Below the pieces are notes generated by a model. It worked only from the letters and a program-made list of their open reading frames with translations, was not told where the DNA came from and made no database searches. This document shows, in pieces, positions 8,535 to 23,439 of a DNA stretch of 64,000 bases. The stretch is from Streptomyces qaidamensis (GTDB lineage: Bacteria > Actinomycetota > Actinomycetes > Streptomycetales > Streptomycetaceae): assembly GCF_001611795.1 (NCBI RefSeq), contig NZ_CP015098.1:2480001-2544000 (forward strand), written 5' to 3'. A program made the position numbers and the translations under genes. Within the stretch, counting starts at the first letter, position 1. Each line of letters starts with the position of its first letter.

Positions 8535-8885
8535 TCAGCGCTCGTGCGCCGTGACCTGCTCCACAACGCTCGTGCCGCTGCCCTGCCGGGACTCCCACTC
8601 CCAGGTCTCCTCCAGCCGCACCCGCCCGTCGGGCAGTTCCACGACCGCCGACACGCAGTGCCCCGAGGAAGTGGTCCCGTCCCGCTTGAGCTGGACGTAC
8701 CGGAAGTCCAGCCGGTCACCTTCCCGGGTACCCACGAGATGGCCGCGTACGACGTCGCCGCCCGCGTACTCGGCCCAGATCTCGCCCTGCCGCTCGTGGT
8801 ACGTGAACCGGGTGCGGGTGCCCACCTGGCCCGGTGCCTGGTCGGCGACCGGGGCGAGGACGAGACCGTCGAGGGACCGGGCCAT
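8535..8885 (-). CDS. Conserved small protein, often labelled 'N-acetylglutamate synthase'
   Basis: 116 residues forming a single compact domain with alternating beta-strand pattern. It shares the 'YHERQGEIWAEYAGGDVVRG' (part) and 'LPDGRVRLEETWEW' segments with short proteins found across bacteria. These carry the database label N-acetylglutamate synthase, but there is no GNAT acetyltransferase motif, so the name is probably wrong. ATG 8885 has GGGAG 11 nt upstream. It is 32 bp upstream of the FAD oxidoreductase start on the same strand and divergent from the thi cluster. Function unknown. Confidence 0.75.
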   Translation of the reverse strand: MARSLDGLVLAPVADQAPGQVGTRTRFTYHERQGEIWAEYAGGDVVRGHLVGTREGDRLDFRYVQLKRDGTTSSGHCVSAVVELPDGRVRLEETWEWESRQGSGTSVVEQVTAHER

Positions 8886-8943
8886 GGGCTGAGGCTCCCT
8901 TACTGCGGGACAGGGCATCGGGCTAGGGTGGCCAACGTAAAGC

Positions 8944-9035
8944 ACTCGCGGGAGCCCGGACGCACCGGGCTGAGAGGGAGGCTGGCGGCCTCCGACCGTA
9001 CGAACCTGATCCGGGTCATGCCGGCGAAGGGAGGG
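8944..9035 (+). promoter_or_regulatory. TPP (THI-box) riboswitch
   Basis: The aptamer core is unmistakable: CACCGGGCTGAGAGGGAG (8963-8980) carries the conserved CUGAGA, ACCTGATCCGGGTCATG (9004-9020) is the ACCUGAUC/GGxUAAUGCC arm, and CCGGCGAAGGGAG (9021-9033) closes P1. It ends about 11 nt before the thiO start codon. The ribosome site AAGGGAGGGG (9027-9036) is shared with the 3' strand of P1, so TPP binding should hide it. This is a translation-type switch repressing thiO-thiS-thiG when thiamine pyrophosphate is plentiful. Confidence 0.95.
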
Positions 9036-9046
9036 GCTGGACGCCC

Positions 9047-11216
<2,170 letters not shown>

Positions 11217-11296
11217 GGGCTCGTGCACACGTCACAGGTCGGCTGCAGTCGCGCCCCGAAATCGGGCGGGGCGGGAGAGCTGTCGGTGGCGGCTCG

Positions 11297-11302
11297 TACA
11301 CT
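11297..11302 (+). promoter_or_regulatory. Candidate -10 element (TACACT) for a leaderless kinase mRNA
   Basis: TACACT lies 7 nt upstream of GTG 11310, where the conserved kinase sequence begins. No Shine-Dalgarno sequence is present in between. The -35 region is not recognisable, so this is a pattern-based suggestion. Confidence 0.4.
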
Positions 11303-11309
11303 CGCCTGC

Positions 11310-13247
11310 GTGGACACGACCCTTCAGGACCCCTTGGTCGGGCAGGTGCTCGACGGCCGGTATCGCATCGACGCGCGGATCGCGGTCGGCGGGATGGCCA
11401 CGGTCTACCGGGCCGTGGACACCCGGCTCGACCGGGTCCTCGCGCTCAAGGTGATGCACCCCGCGCTCGCGGTCGACGCCTCGTTCGTCGAGCGGTTCAT
11501 CCGCGAGGCGAAGTCGGTGGCCCGGCTGGCCCATCCGAACGTGGTGCAGGTCTTCGACCAGGGTACCGACGGCTCGTACGTGTACCTGGCGATGGAATAC
11601 GTCGCGGGATGCACCCTGCGCGACGTGCTGCGCGAGCGCGGGGCCCTCCAGCCGCGCGCCGCCCTGGACATCCTGGAGCCGGTGCTGGCCGCGCTGGGCG
11701 CCGCCCACCGTGCCGGGTTCGTGCACCGCGACATGAAGCCCGAGAACGTCCTCATAGGGGACGACGGCCGGGTCAAGGTCGCCGACTTCGGTCTCGTCCG
11801 GGCCGTGGACACGGTGACGAACACCACCGGCACCGTCCTCGGCACGGTCTCGTACCTCGCCCCGGAGCAGATAGAGGACGGCACCGCCGATCCCCGCGTC
11901 GACGTGTACGCGTGCGGCGTGATGCTGTACGAGATGCTGACCGGCGACAAGCCGCACGACGGGGACTCCCCCGCCGTGATCCTCTACAAGCACCTGCACG
12001 AGGACGTGCCCCCGCCCTCGGCCGCCGTGCCCGGTCTGGCGTACGAGCTGGACGAGATGGTGGCCTCGGCGACGGCGCGCACCCCGGCGATCCGCCCGCA
12101 CGACGCGGTGGCGCTGCTCGCGCAGGTCCGCGACGGGCGCGGCCGGCTGAGCGAGGACCAGCTGGACGCGGTGCCGCCGCAGGCGCTCGCGGCGGACCAC
12201 GACAACGGCGACGACCGGACGACCGTGATCCCGCGCGCCCTGACCACACCGCGCCCGCTGCCGGTGAACGAGGACGACGAGGCCTCCGGGGCCACCCTCG
12301 ACCGCACCAGCCGTTTCGAGTCCCCGCCGCCGCCCCCGCGGTCCCGACGCCGCCCGGGGTTCCGGCGCGGCCCGGCGGCGATCGTCGTCGCCGTCCTGCT
12401 CGTGCTCGGCCTGGGCGCGGGCGTCTGGTACATCAACTCCGGCCAGTTCACCAAGGTCCCGCCGTTGCTGTCGAAGACCGAGGCGCAGGCCACGGACGAG
12501 CTGAAGGATGCCGGGCTCGAGGTGGGCGAGGTCAGCCACGCCCACAGCGACACCGTCAAACGCGGCACGATCATGGGCATGTACCCGGAGCCGGGCGCCC
12601 GTATCCGCCTCCACGACTCCGTGTCGTTCACCATCTCCGACGGCCCCGAGACCGCTCGCGTGCCCGCCTTGGCGGGCCAGAAGCTGGACCAGGCACGGGC
12701 CCAGCTGCAGGAGGACGGGCTGGAGCCGGGCATGGTCACCCGGGAGTTCAGCGACGACGTGCCGCGCGGATCGGTGATCTCCGCGCGCCCGGCCGACGGC
12801 ACGAAGGTGCGTGCGGGCACGGCCGTCGCGCTGGTCGTCAGCAAGGGCGCTCCCATCGACATCCCCGACGTCACCGGCTCGGACGAGGCCGACGCGAGGT
12901 CCGAGCTGACCGAGGCCGGCCTCAAGGTGAGGATCGCCACCGAGCGCGTCAACTCCTCCGAGTACGACAAGGGTCAGGTCGTCCGGCAGACGCCGAAGTC
13001 CGGCGGCCGGGCGGCCGAGGGCGACACCGTGACGCTGACGCTGTCGAAGGGCCCCGAGATGGTCGAGGTCCCGGACGTGGTCGGCGACAGCGTCGACGAC
13101 GCCACACGGGCGCTGGAGAGTGCCGGGTTCCAGGTCGAGGAGGACCGCGGTCTGCTCGGCCTGTTCGGCGACGAGGTCAAGAGCCAGTCCGTCGACGGCG
13201 GCGCGACCGCGCCCAAGGGCTCGACGATCACCATCAAGATCAGGTGA
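11310..13247 (+). CDS. PASTA-domain Ser/Thr protein kinase (PknL/PknB type)
   Basis: 645 residues. The cytosolic kinase domain (about 14-275) has the glycine loop 'IAVGGMATVYRA', Lys47, the catalytic HRDMKPEN (139-146), DFG (159-161) and APE (184-186). A Pro-rich linker leads to one membrane helix (about 355-374). Four extracellular PASTA domains follow, approximately 381-445, 447-513, 515-581 and 583-645. Such kinases sense peptidoglycan fragments or lipid II and phosphorylate division and growth proteins. GTG 11310 is used because the conserved N-terminus 'DPLVGQVLDGRYRI' follows directly; an upstream frame extension lacks support. In mycobacteria pknL neighbours Rv2175c and aroG, as here, so this is probably the PknL orthologue, though mycobacterial PknL lacks PASTA domains. 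Confidence 0.95.
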   Translation: MDTTLQDPLVGQVLDGRYRIDARIAVGGMATVYRAVDTRLDRVLALKVMHPALAVDASFVERFIREAKSVARLAHPNVVQVFDQGTDGSYVYLAMEYVAGCTLRDVLRERGALQPRAALDILEPVLAALGAAHRAGFVHRDMKPENVLIGDDGRVKVADFGLVRAVDTVTNTTGTVLGTVSYLAPEQIEDGTADPRVDVYACGVMLYEMLTGDKPHDGDSPAVILYKHLHEDVPPPSAAVPGLAYELDEMVASATARTPAIRPHDAVALLAQVRDGRGRLSEDQLDAVPPQALAADHDNGDDRTTVIPRALTTPRPLPVNEDDEASGATLDRTSRFESPPPPPRSRRRPGFRRGPAAIVVAVLLVLGLGAGVWYINSGQFTKVPPLLSKTEAQATDELKDAGLEVGEVSHAHSDTVKRGTIMGMYPEPGARIRLHDSVSFTISDGPETARVPALAGQKLDQARAQLQEDGLEPGMVTREFSDDVPRGSVISARPADGTKVRAGTAVALVVSKGAPIDIPDVTGSDEADARSELTEAGLKVRIATERVNSSEYDKGQVVRQTPKSGGRAAEGDTVTLTLSKGPEMVEVPDVVGDSVDDATRALESAGFQVEEDRGLLGLFGDEVKSQSVDGGATAPKGSTITIKIR

Positions 13248-13305
13248 GGGGCCCGGGCGGCGGCCCGTGGACGGAGCAGGGCCGGACGCATGACACCCTG
13301 AACGG

Positions 13306-14184
13306 GTGAACAGTCAGCTGTCCGGCCCCTCCCGCAACCCCGTGGGCGGCCACGTCCCCGTGGCCGGCGGGCTCCATTCCGTGGGCCTGTCGTACGCCCG
13401 TGACCTGAAGGCGGAGGCCGTCCAGGTCTTCGTCGCCAACCCGCGCGGCTGGGCCACGCCGACCGGGAACCCGAAGCAGGACGAGGCGTTCCGCGCGGCC
13501 TGCGCGGCCGAGTCGATCCCGGCCTATGTGCACGCCCCCTACCTGATCAACTTCGGCTCGCACACCGAGGCGACCGTGGAGCGGTCGGTGGAGTCGCTGC
13601 GGCACTCGCTGCGGCGCGGGCGGGAGATCGGGGCGCTCGGCGTGGTCGTGCACACGGGCAGCGCGACCGGCGGCCGGGAGCGGTCGGTGGCGCTGAAGCA
13701 GGTACGGGAGCACCTGCTGCCGCTGCTGGACGAGCTGACCCACGACGACGACCCGTTCCTGCTGCTGGAGTCGACGGCCGGACAGGGCGCCTCGCTGTGC
13801 TCGCGGACGTGGGACTTCGGCCCGTACTTCGAGGCGCTGGACGCCCACCCGATGCTCGGCGTGTGCCTGGACACCTGCCACATCTATGCCGCCGGGCACG
13901 ACCTGACCGGTCCGAGCGGTATGCACCAGACGCTGGACCTGCTGGTGGACACCGTCGGCGAGGGCCGGCTGAAGCTGATCCACGCCAACGACTCCAAGGA
14001 CGTGGTGGGCGCCCACAAGGACCGGCACGAGAACATCGGCGTCGGCCACATCGGCGAGGACCCGTTCCGGGCGCTGATGACGCATCCCGCGACCGCGGGC
14101 GTGCCGCTGATCATCGAGACGCCGGGCGGCAAGCAGGGGCACGCCGCGGACGTGGAACGGCTGAAGAAGCTCCGCGACGGCTGA
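13306..14184 (+). CDS. nfo: Endonuclease IV-type AP endonuclease
   Basis: 292 residues of the AP endonuclease family 2 TIM barrel. These enzymes cut DNA 5' of abasic sites with three zinc ions during base-excision repair. Family segments seen are 'AVQVFVANPRGW', 'YVHAPYLINFGS', 'VVVHTGSATGG', 'LLLESTAGQG', 'GVCLDTCHIYAAGHD', 'KLIHANDSKDVVGAHKDRHENIGVG' (quoted in part) and 'PLIIETPGG', covering the His/Glu/Asp zinc ligands. The start is GTG 13306. It follows the kinase by 58 bp in the same direction and may be co-transcribed. It ends 5 bp before the converging molybdopterin oxidoreductase gene. Confidence 0.93.
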   Translation: MNSQLSGPSRNPVGGHVPVAGGLHSVGLSYARDLKAEAVQVFVANPRGWATPTGNPKQDEAFRAACAAESIPAYVHAPYLINFGSHTEATVERSVESLRHSLRRGREIGALGVVVHTGSATGGRERSVALKQVREHLLPLLDELTHDDDPFLLLESTAGQGASLCSRTWDFGPYFEALDAHPMLGVCLDTCHIYAAGHDLTGPSGMHQTLDLLVDTVGEGRLKLIHANDSKDVVGAHKDRHENIGVGHIGEDPFRALMTHPATAGVPLIIETPGGKQGHAADVERLKKLRDG

Positions 14185-14189
14185 GCCCG

Positions 14190-14840
14190 TCAGAGGTCGG
14201 GGCCGTCCCCGGGCTCCTCCTGGTACGAGTAGCGCTGCTCCTGCCAGGGGTCGCCGATGTTGTGGTAGCCGCGCTCCTCCCAGAAGCCCCGCCGGTCGGC
14301 GGTCATGTACTCCACGCCGCGCACCCACTTGGGGCCCTTCCAGGCGTAGAGGTGGGGCACGATCAGGCGCAGCGGGAAGCCGTGTTCGGCGGTGAGCAGT
14401 TCGCCGTCCTTGTGGGTGGCGAAGAGGGCCTGCTCGTCGGCGAAGTCGGACAGCCGCAGGTTGGAGCTGAATCCGTACTCGGCCCACACCATCACATGGG
14501 TGACGTCACCGGCGGGCGGGGCGATGTCGAGGAGCGTGCGCGCGGGGATGCCGCCCCACTCGGCGCCCAGCATGCTGAACTTCGTCACGCAGTGCAGATC
14601 GGCCACCACGGTGGCGTGGGGCAGGGCCGTGAACTCCTCGTGGGTCCAGCAGTGCTTGCCGCCGCCCGCGGTGGCGCCGAAGACCCGGAACTCCCAGCGC
14701 TCGGGCCGGAACTTGGGGACGGGCCCGTAGTGCGTGACCGGCCAGCCGCGTTGCAGCCGCTGTCCCGGGGGCAGCTCCGGCTGCGTCGCTCCTGCTGGAT
14801 CGCGCCCGTCTCCCGATTCGTGTTCCAGCGGCTGACCCAT
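14190..14840 (-). CDS. Sulfite oxidase-like molybdopterin-binding oxidoreductase
   Basis: 216 residues matching the oxidoreductase molybdopterin-binding domain of the SUOX/MsrP family. The molybdenum-ligating Cys lies in 'VVADLHCVTKFSML' (residue ~95), and 'GFPLRLIVPHLYAWKGPKWVRGVEY' (quoted in part) is the family's C-terminal substrate/cofactor loop. No signal peptide or dimerisation domain is present, so it is a short cytosolic form. The natural substrate is unknown; no haem partner is encoded nearby. ATG 14840 begins a poorly conserved 30-residue N-terminus, so the start may lie slightly downstream. Confidence 0.85.
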   Translation of the reverse strand: MGQPLEHESGDGRDPAGATQPELPPGQRLQRGWPVTHYGPVPKFRPERWEFRVFGATAGGGKHCWTHEEFTALPHATVVADLHCVTKFSMLGAEWGGIPARTLLDIAPPAGDVTHVMVWAEYGFSSNLRLSDFADEQALFATHKDGELLTAEHGFPLRLIVPHLYAWKGPKWVRGVEYMTADRRGFWEERGYHNIGDPWQEQRYSYQEEPGDGPDL

Positions 14841-14900
14841 GACTCCATCCTGACAGACCCCGGGTGATGCCCCTGACCGGGCTCACTCCGAAAAGGGACA

Positions 14901-14932
14901 AACTAAACTAAGCATGCCCTTACTTACTAAGT
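14901..14932. promoter_or_regulatory. AT-rich control region upstream of bacterioferritin
   Basis: AACTAAACTAAG (14901-14912) and the palindrome ACTTA-C-TAAGT (14922-14932) stand out in otherwise GC-rich DNA 85-115 bp before bfr. They do not fit the 19-bp iron box found next to bfd. The region probably holds the bfr promoter and a regulator site of unknown identity. Confidence 0.35.
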
Positions 14933-15015
14933 GGAGACTTACTGGACGATCTTTCGCGCCAGTGGAATCATGCGGCGCAACCTGCCTGTTCCCCCGCGTG
15001 GAAGGAGCCTCTGCG

Positions 15016-15492
15016 ATGCAGGGCGACCCCGAGGTCCTCGAATTCCTCAACGAGCAGCTGACCGGCGAGCTGACGGCGATCAACCAGTACTGGCTGCATT
15101 ACCGGATCCAGGACAACAAGGGCTGGACCAAGCTCGCCAAGTACACGCGTGAAGAGTCCATCGATGAGATGAAGCACGCGGACAAGATCACCGAGCGCAT
15201 TCTCATGCTGGACGGCCTGCCCAACTACCAGCGGCTCTTCCACGTCCGGGTCGGCCAGACGGTCACCGAGATGTTCCAGGCGGACCGGCAGGTCGAGGTG
15301 GAGGCGATCGACCGGCTCAGGCGCGGCATCGAGGTGATGCGCAGCAAGGGCGACATCACGTCCGCGAACCTCTTCGAGTCGATCCTGGAGGACGAGGAGC
15401 ACCACATCGACTATCTCGACACGCAGCTGGAGCTGATCGAAAAGCTGGGTGAGGCGCTGTACATCGCACAGCAGATCGAGCAGCCGAGCTAG
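15016..15492 (+). CDS. bfr: Bacterioferritin
   Basis: 158 residues, standard length. Bacterioferritin forms a 24-subunit haem-containing shell that oxidises and stores iron. All ferroxidase ligands are in register: Glu18, Glu51, His54, Glu94, Glu127 and His130. Met52, the axial haem ligand between subunits, is also present. ATG 15016 has GAAGGAG at 15001-15007, 8 nt upstream, which decides the start over the longer frame. It converges on bfd, whose product releases the stored iron, with only 10 bp between the two stop codons. Confidence 0.97.
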   Translation: MQGDPEVLEFLNEQLTGELTAINQYWLHYRIQDNKGWTKLAKYTREESIDEMKHADKITERILMLDGLPNYQRLFHVRVGQTVTEMFQADRQVEVEAIDRLRRGIEVMRSKGDITSANLFESILEDEEHHIDYLDTQLELIEKLGEALYIAQQIEQPS

Positions 15493-15502
15493 GGGCCTGC
15501 CG

Positions 15503-15727
15503 TCAGGCGGCGTCTTCCAGCTCCGTGAGCACCGGCTCGCCCCGGTCGGCCAGATCACGGCGAGGGCAGGCTCCCCTGCCCAGAATCGCCTGGATGCGGC
15601 GCACACAGGACCCGCAGTCCGTGCCCGCCTTGCAGGCGGAGGCTATCTGGCGGGGAGTGCAGGCGCCGCCGTCCGCGTGCTGCTTTACCTGCTGCTCGGT
15701 GATCCCGAAGCAACTGCAGACGTACAC
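15503..15727 (-). CDS. bfd: Bacterioferritin-associated ferredoxin (BFD-like [2Fe-2S])
   Basis: 74 residues from GTG 15727. Bfd docks on bacterioferritin and reduces the core so iron can leave. The N-terminal 'VCSCFGITEQQV' supplies the C-x-C pair and 'ASACKAGTDCGSCVRRI' supplies the C-x(4-5)-C-x-x-C group that bind the [2Fe-2S] cluster. GGAGG at 15738-15742 lies 8 nt from GTG 15727, so that start is preferred. The in-frame GTG 15736 almost touches the ribosome site but is often used in databases. An iron box overlaps the promoter, so the gene should be switched on under iron shortage. Confidence 0.92.
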   Translation of the reverse strand: MYVCSCFGITEQQVKQHADGGACTPRQIASACKAGTDCGSCVRRIQAILGRGACPRRDLADRGEPVLTELEDAA

Positions 15728-15773
15728 GCGGTTCACCTCCGACGGGTCGTTCTCAGATGCGCCGTCCCCGTTG

Positions 15774-15797
15774 ATCGGTGAGGCTAACCTAACCTTA
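15774..15797. promoter_or_regulatory. Iron box (DmdR/IdeR-type operator) upstream of bfd
   Basis: Bases 15774-15792 match the actinobacterial iron box TTAGGTTAGGCTAACCTAA at 16 of 19 positions. A second register offset by 5 bp (15779-15797) matches 14 of 19. Overlapping registers like this allow two DtxR-family dimers on opposite faces. It lies about 50 bp upstream of bfd and should repress it when Fe2+ is abundant. Confidence 0.85.
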
Positions 15798-15827
15798 CCC
15801 GTCGGGTCCGGGGCGCAAAAGTGGAGA

Positions 15828-15855
15828 GGGGCGCGGATCGTGTGATCCGCGCCCC
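15828..15855 (-). terminator. Perfect 12-bp stem-loop between DAHP synthase and bfd
   Basis: GGGGCGCGGATC (15828-15839), loop GTGT and GATCCGCGCCCC (15844-15855) form a perfect stem. It sits 47 bp past the DAHP synthase stop and before the bfd promoter on the same strand. It lacks a U-tract, as is usual in Streptomyces. Confidence 0.75.
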
Positions 15856-15884
15856 AGTCCATGCCCCGGTAACAGGCGGACCCG

Positions 15885-20450
<4,566 letters not shown>

Positions 20451-20503
20451 GGAACAGTCCCTTCGCCGCAGGTGCCTGACGAAGGGTCAGTGTGACGGGC
20501 GCC

Positions 20504-21193
20504 TCACTCGTCGTCGAGGCCGCGCTCTATCGCGTACCTGACGAGCTCGACGCGGTTGTGCAGCTGAAGCTTGCCGAGGGTGTTCTGGACGTGGTTCTGC
20601 ACCGTGCGGTGGGAGATGACCAGGCGTTCGGCGATCTGCTTGTAACTCAGGCCCTTGGCGACCAGCCGCAGCACCTCGGTCTCGCGGTCGGTGAGCCGGG
20701 GCGCCTTGGGTTCGCCGGTGTCGGAGGCGGGGGCGGGCTCGGAGGCCAGGCGGCGGTATTCGCCGAGGACCAGCCCGGCCAGGCCCGGGGTGAAGACCGG
20801 GTCGCCGGCGGCCGTGCGGCGGACCGCGTCCTGGAGCTCGCCGGTGGAGGCCGACTTCAGCAGGTAGCCGGTCGCGCCGGACTTCACGGCCTCCAGGACG
20901 TCGGCGTGCTCTCCGCTCGCGGACAGCACGAGGACGCGCAGCGCGGGGTTCTCGCCGACGACCTCCTTGCAGACCTGGACGCCGGGCTTGCCGGGCAGGT
21001 TCAGGTCGAGCACGAGGACGTCGGGCCCGGCGGCCTTGGCGCGGCGTACGGCCTGGTCGCCGTCGCCGGCGGTGGCGACGACCTCGAAGCCCGACTCGGC
21101 GAGGTCGCGGGCGACGGCGTCGCGCCACATGGGGTGGTCGTCGACGACCATGACCTTGATCGGGTCCTGCCGGTCCCCGGTGGTGTCCGTCAT
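20504..21193 (-). CDS. macR: Response regulator MacR, NarL/LuxR type
   Basis: 229 residues. The receiver domain has acidic residues at 18-19 ('VVDDHP'), phospho-acceptor Asp63 ('VLVLDLNLPG') and Lys in 'GYLLKSA'. The LuxR-type helix-turn-helix is at about 165-225 ('LTDRETEVLRLVAKGLSYKQ', first 20 residues). ATG 21193 has GGCGGAG upstream and overlaps the histidine kinase stop by 4 bp, so the pair is translationally coupled. Position and sequence match MacR (SCO2120) of the MacRS system described in S. coelicolor as affecting morphology and actinorhodin. That identification is from memory; the domain assignment is directly visible. Confidence 0.92.
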   Translation of the reverse strand: MTDTTGDRQDPIKVMVVDDHPMWRDAVARDLAESGFEVVATAGDGDQAVRRAKAAGPDVLVLDLNLPGKPGVQVCKEVVGENPALRVLVLSASGEHADVLEAVKSGATGYLLKSASTGELQDAVRRTAAGDPVFTPGLAGLVLGEYRRLASEPAPASDTGEPKAPRLTDRETEVLRLVAKGLSYKQIAERLVISHRTVQNHVQNTLGKLQLHNRVELVRYAIERGLDDE

Positions 21194-22416
21194 CGCTGCT
21201 CCGCCTTCCCCCGTGTGTCCGTCTCGTCCTTCGGTACCTTCAACTCGACCTCCGTGCCCTGGCCCGGCACCGAGATCAGCTCCGCGTTGCCGCCGAGGTC
21301 GCGCAGCCGGCCGCGGATGGACAGGGCGACGCCGAGCCGCCCCTCGCCCTCGGCCTGGACGAGCCGCCCCTCCGGGATGCCGGGGCCGTCGTCCCGGACG
21401 GTGACGATCACCTCGTCCGGCTCGTCCTCGACGAGGATCCACGCGCGCGCGTCCTGACCGGCATGCCGGCGGACGTTGTCCAGGGCGGCCCCGACGGCTG
21501 CGGCGACCTCCCGGGCGGCGGCCGGTGCCAGCGGCACGGGCGCGCCGGGCTCCGCGAGGCTGACCTTGGCCCCGGCGTACGGCGCGAGCAGGGCGCGCAG
21601 GTCGACGGGGCCGCTCGGCTCGGGCTCCTCGTCGACGGCCCGGACGAGCGCGCCCTCGGCGGCGTCCTCCGAGACCCGGGAGACGGGCACGAGGCCGCCG
21701 GAGACCAGGGTGCGCAGCGCGACCTCCTGTTCACCGGCCATCCGGCCCAGCTCGGCCGCCTCTCCCCCGAGCACGGCCCCGCGGCGCTGCACCATCGCCA
21801 GCACCTGGAGCACGCTGTCGTGGATGTCCCGGGCGAGGCGCTCCCGCTCGCGCGTCGCGGCCTCGATCTCCAGGGCGCGGGCGAGGGTGCGCTCGGAGGC
21901 GCGGGCGACCTCGACGACGTAGCCGATGGCGATGGAGGCGATGCAGACCAGGATGACGTTGTGGACGGTGTCACGGGCCGGGCTGCCGCGCTCGACCAGG
22001 TTGGCGACCGCCACGAGGCCGGAGGCGAGGGCCGCCCAGCGCCAGCCGCCCTTGATGGCGAAGGCGAGGACGGCACCGGCGGTCCATATAGACGGCAGAG
22101 TCGGGCCGCCCGCCTGGACCCGCTCGTGAGCGTCGGCGACGGGCGTGAGCAGGATGCCGGTGACGGCGATGGTGAGGTCGGCGGCGAGGAACCGCTTGGT
22201 GCAGCGGGCGGCGTTCGCGACGCGGGTCAGCGTGGCCAGGGTCCAGGCGCACAGCACGGCGAAGTAGGCGACGGCGACCCAGGGGCGGGTGAACTCGTCG
22301 TAGGCTGTGGCGAACAGGCCGACCGCGTACAGCATCGTGAGCACCCGGTACCCGGTGAGGGCACGCCACAGCGGCTGCTCGACCGACATCCTCATGACTC
22401 GCTCGCGCTTGGCCAT
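21190..22416 (-). CDS. macS: Sensor histidine kinase MacS
   Basis: 408 residues. Five to six membrane helices occupy residues ~20-170, with no large extracellular sensor, so the signal probably acts in the membrane. The HisKA_3 segment 'RERLARDIHDSVLQV' places the phosphorylated His at 199. The HATPase_c domain follows with 'AALDNVRRHAG' (N box), 'VRDDGPGIPEG' (G1) and 'GRLGVALSIRGR' (G2). It pairs with the adjacent NarL-type regulator through a 4-bp overlap. The start could also be ATG codons a few residues in; 22416 is the longest with conserved sequence. Confidence 0.92.
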   Translation of the reverse strand: MAKRERVMRMSVEQPLWRALTGYRVLTMLYAVGLFATAYDEFTRPWVAVAYFAVLCAWTLATLTRVANAARCTKRFLAADLTIAVTGILLTPVADAHERVQAGGPTLPSIWTAGAVLAFAIKGGWRWAALASGLVAVANLVERGSPARDTVHNVILVCIASIAIGYVVEVARASERTLARALEIEAATRERERLARDIHDSVLQVLAMVQRRGAVLGGEAAELGRMAGEQEVALRTLVSGGLVPVSRVSEDAAEGALVRAVDEEPEPSGPVDLRALLAPYAGAKVSLAEPGAPVPLAPAAAREVAAAVGAALDNVRRHAGQDARAWILVEDEPDEVIVTVRDDGPGIPEGRLVQAEGEGRLGVALSIRGRLRDLGGNAELISVPGQGTEVELKVPKDETDTRGKAEQR

Positions 22417-22444
22417 TTCCCCCGCCCCCCGACCGAAGCCCCGG

Positions 22445-23251
22445 CTAGGGCTCGGTCCGCCGCCGCTCCTGCTGCTCCTGCTGCTGCGTTTCCTTCTCGG
22501 CCTGTTCCTTCGCGGCCCGCGCGAGAGCGGCCTTGGCGGCCTTCTCGGCTTCCTTCTCCGCCTTCGCCGCTTCCGTGAGCTGCCGCTTCATGGCCGTCGC
22601 GTACATGTCGACGTACTCCTGGCCGGAGAGGTTCATGATCTCGTACATGACCTCGTCGGTCACCGCGCGCAGCACGAACCGGTCGTGCTCCATGCCCTGG
22701 TAGCGGCTGAAATCAAGGGGCTTGCCGATCCGGATGCCGGGCCGCATCAGCTTCGGCATGACCTTCCCGGGCGGCTGGATCTTCTCCGTGTCGATCATGG
22801 CGACGGGGATGACCGGTGCCCCCGTGGCGAGCGCCACGCGCGCGAGGCCGCCCGGCTTTCCCCGGTAGAGCCGCCCGTCGGGCGAGCGCGTGCCCTCCGG
22901 GTAGATCCCGAACAGCTCACCGCGCTCCAGCACCTCTATGCCGCTCTTGATGGCGGCCTCACCCGCACCGCGCGCACCGGAGCGGTCCACGGGGAGCTGT
23001 CCGACCCCCTTGAAGAAGGCGGCCGTCATCCGGCCCTTCACGCCGGGCGTCGTGAAGTACTCGGCCTTGGCGATGAAGGTGACCTTGCGGTCGAGGACGG
23101 CGGGCAGGAAAAAGGAGTCGGAGAACGACAGGTGATTGCTCGCCAGGATCGCAGCGCCCTCGGCGGGTACGTTCTCCAGGCCCTCCACCCAGGGTCTGAA
23201 GGCGAGCTTCAGCGGACCCCCGATGGTGACCTTCATCGCGCCGTACAACAA
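22445..23251 (-). CDS. 1-acyl-sn-glycerol-3-phosphate acyltransferase
   Basis: 268 residues of the PlsC family, which acylates lysophosphatidate to phosphatidate at the membrane. The catalytic block 'ASNHLSFSDSFFLP' carries the H(x)4D motif (residues ~39-45) and 'GIYPEGTRSPDGRLYRGKPG' (part) is the acceptor-binding block. Residues ~225-268 form a charged Lys/Glu/Ala/Gln coiled-coil-like tail not needed for catalysis. The start is TTG 23251: AGGAGG lies 7 nt before it, better placed than for ATG 23236. The M. tuberculosis counterpart by order is Rv2182c. Confidence 0.92.
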   Translation of the reverse strand: MLYGAMKVTIGGPLKLAFRPWVEGLENVPAEGAAILASNHLSFSDSFFLPAVLDRKVTFIAKAEYFTTPGVKGRMTAAFFKGVGQLPVDRSGARGAGEAAIKSGIEVLERGELFGIYPEGTRSPDGRLYRGKPGGLARVALATGAPVIPVAMIDTEKIQPPGKVMPKLMRPGIRIGKPLDFSRYQGMEHDRFVLRAVTDEVMYEIMNLSGQEYVDMYATAMKRQLTEAAKAEKEAEKAAKAALARAAKEQAEKETQQQEQQERRRTEP

Positions 23252-23439
23252 CCGAGTGCCTCCTGTATGTGTCGATCAGACCTTAACCCGGAGCACTGTC
23301 AAAGGCGCCGACGGCCCTGGTCGGTGTCAGTGCGGTCGCGTACGGTGAAGGTCCCGCGCACGATGCGCGAACCCCTTCCATGACGTTCCGTGACATTCCG
23401 TGATCGTGCCAGTCCCTTCTCACGACCAGGAGGCCGAAG

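Noticed and set aside
8535..8885. N-acetylglutamate synthase
   Set aside because: The name is attached to relatives, but no acetyl-CoA-binding GNAT motif is present and the protein is too short.
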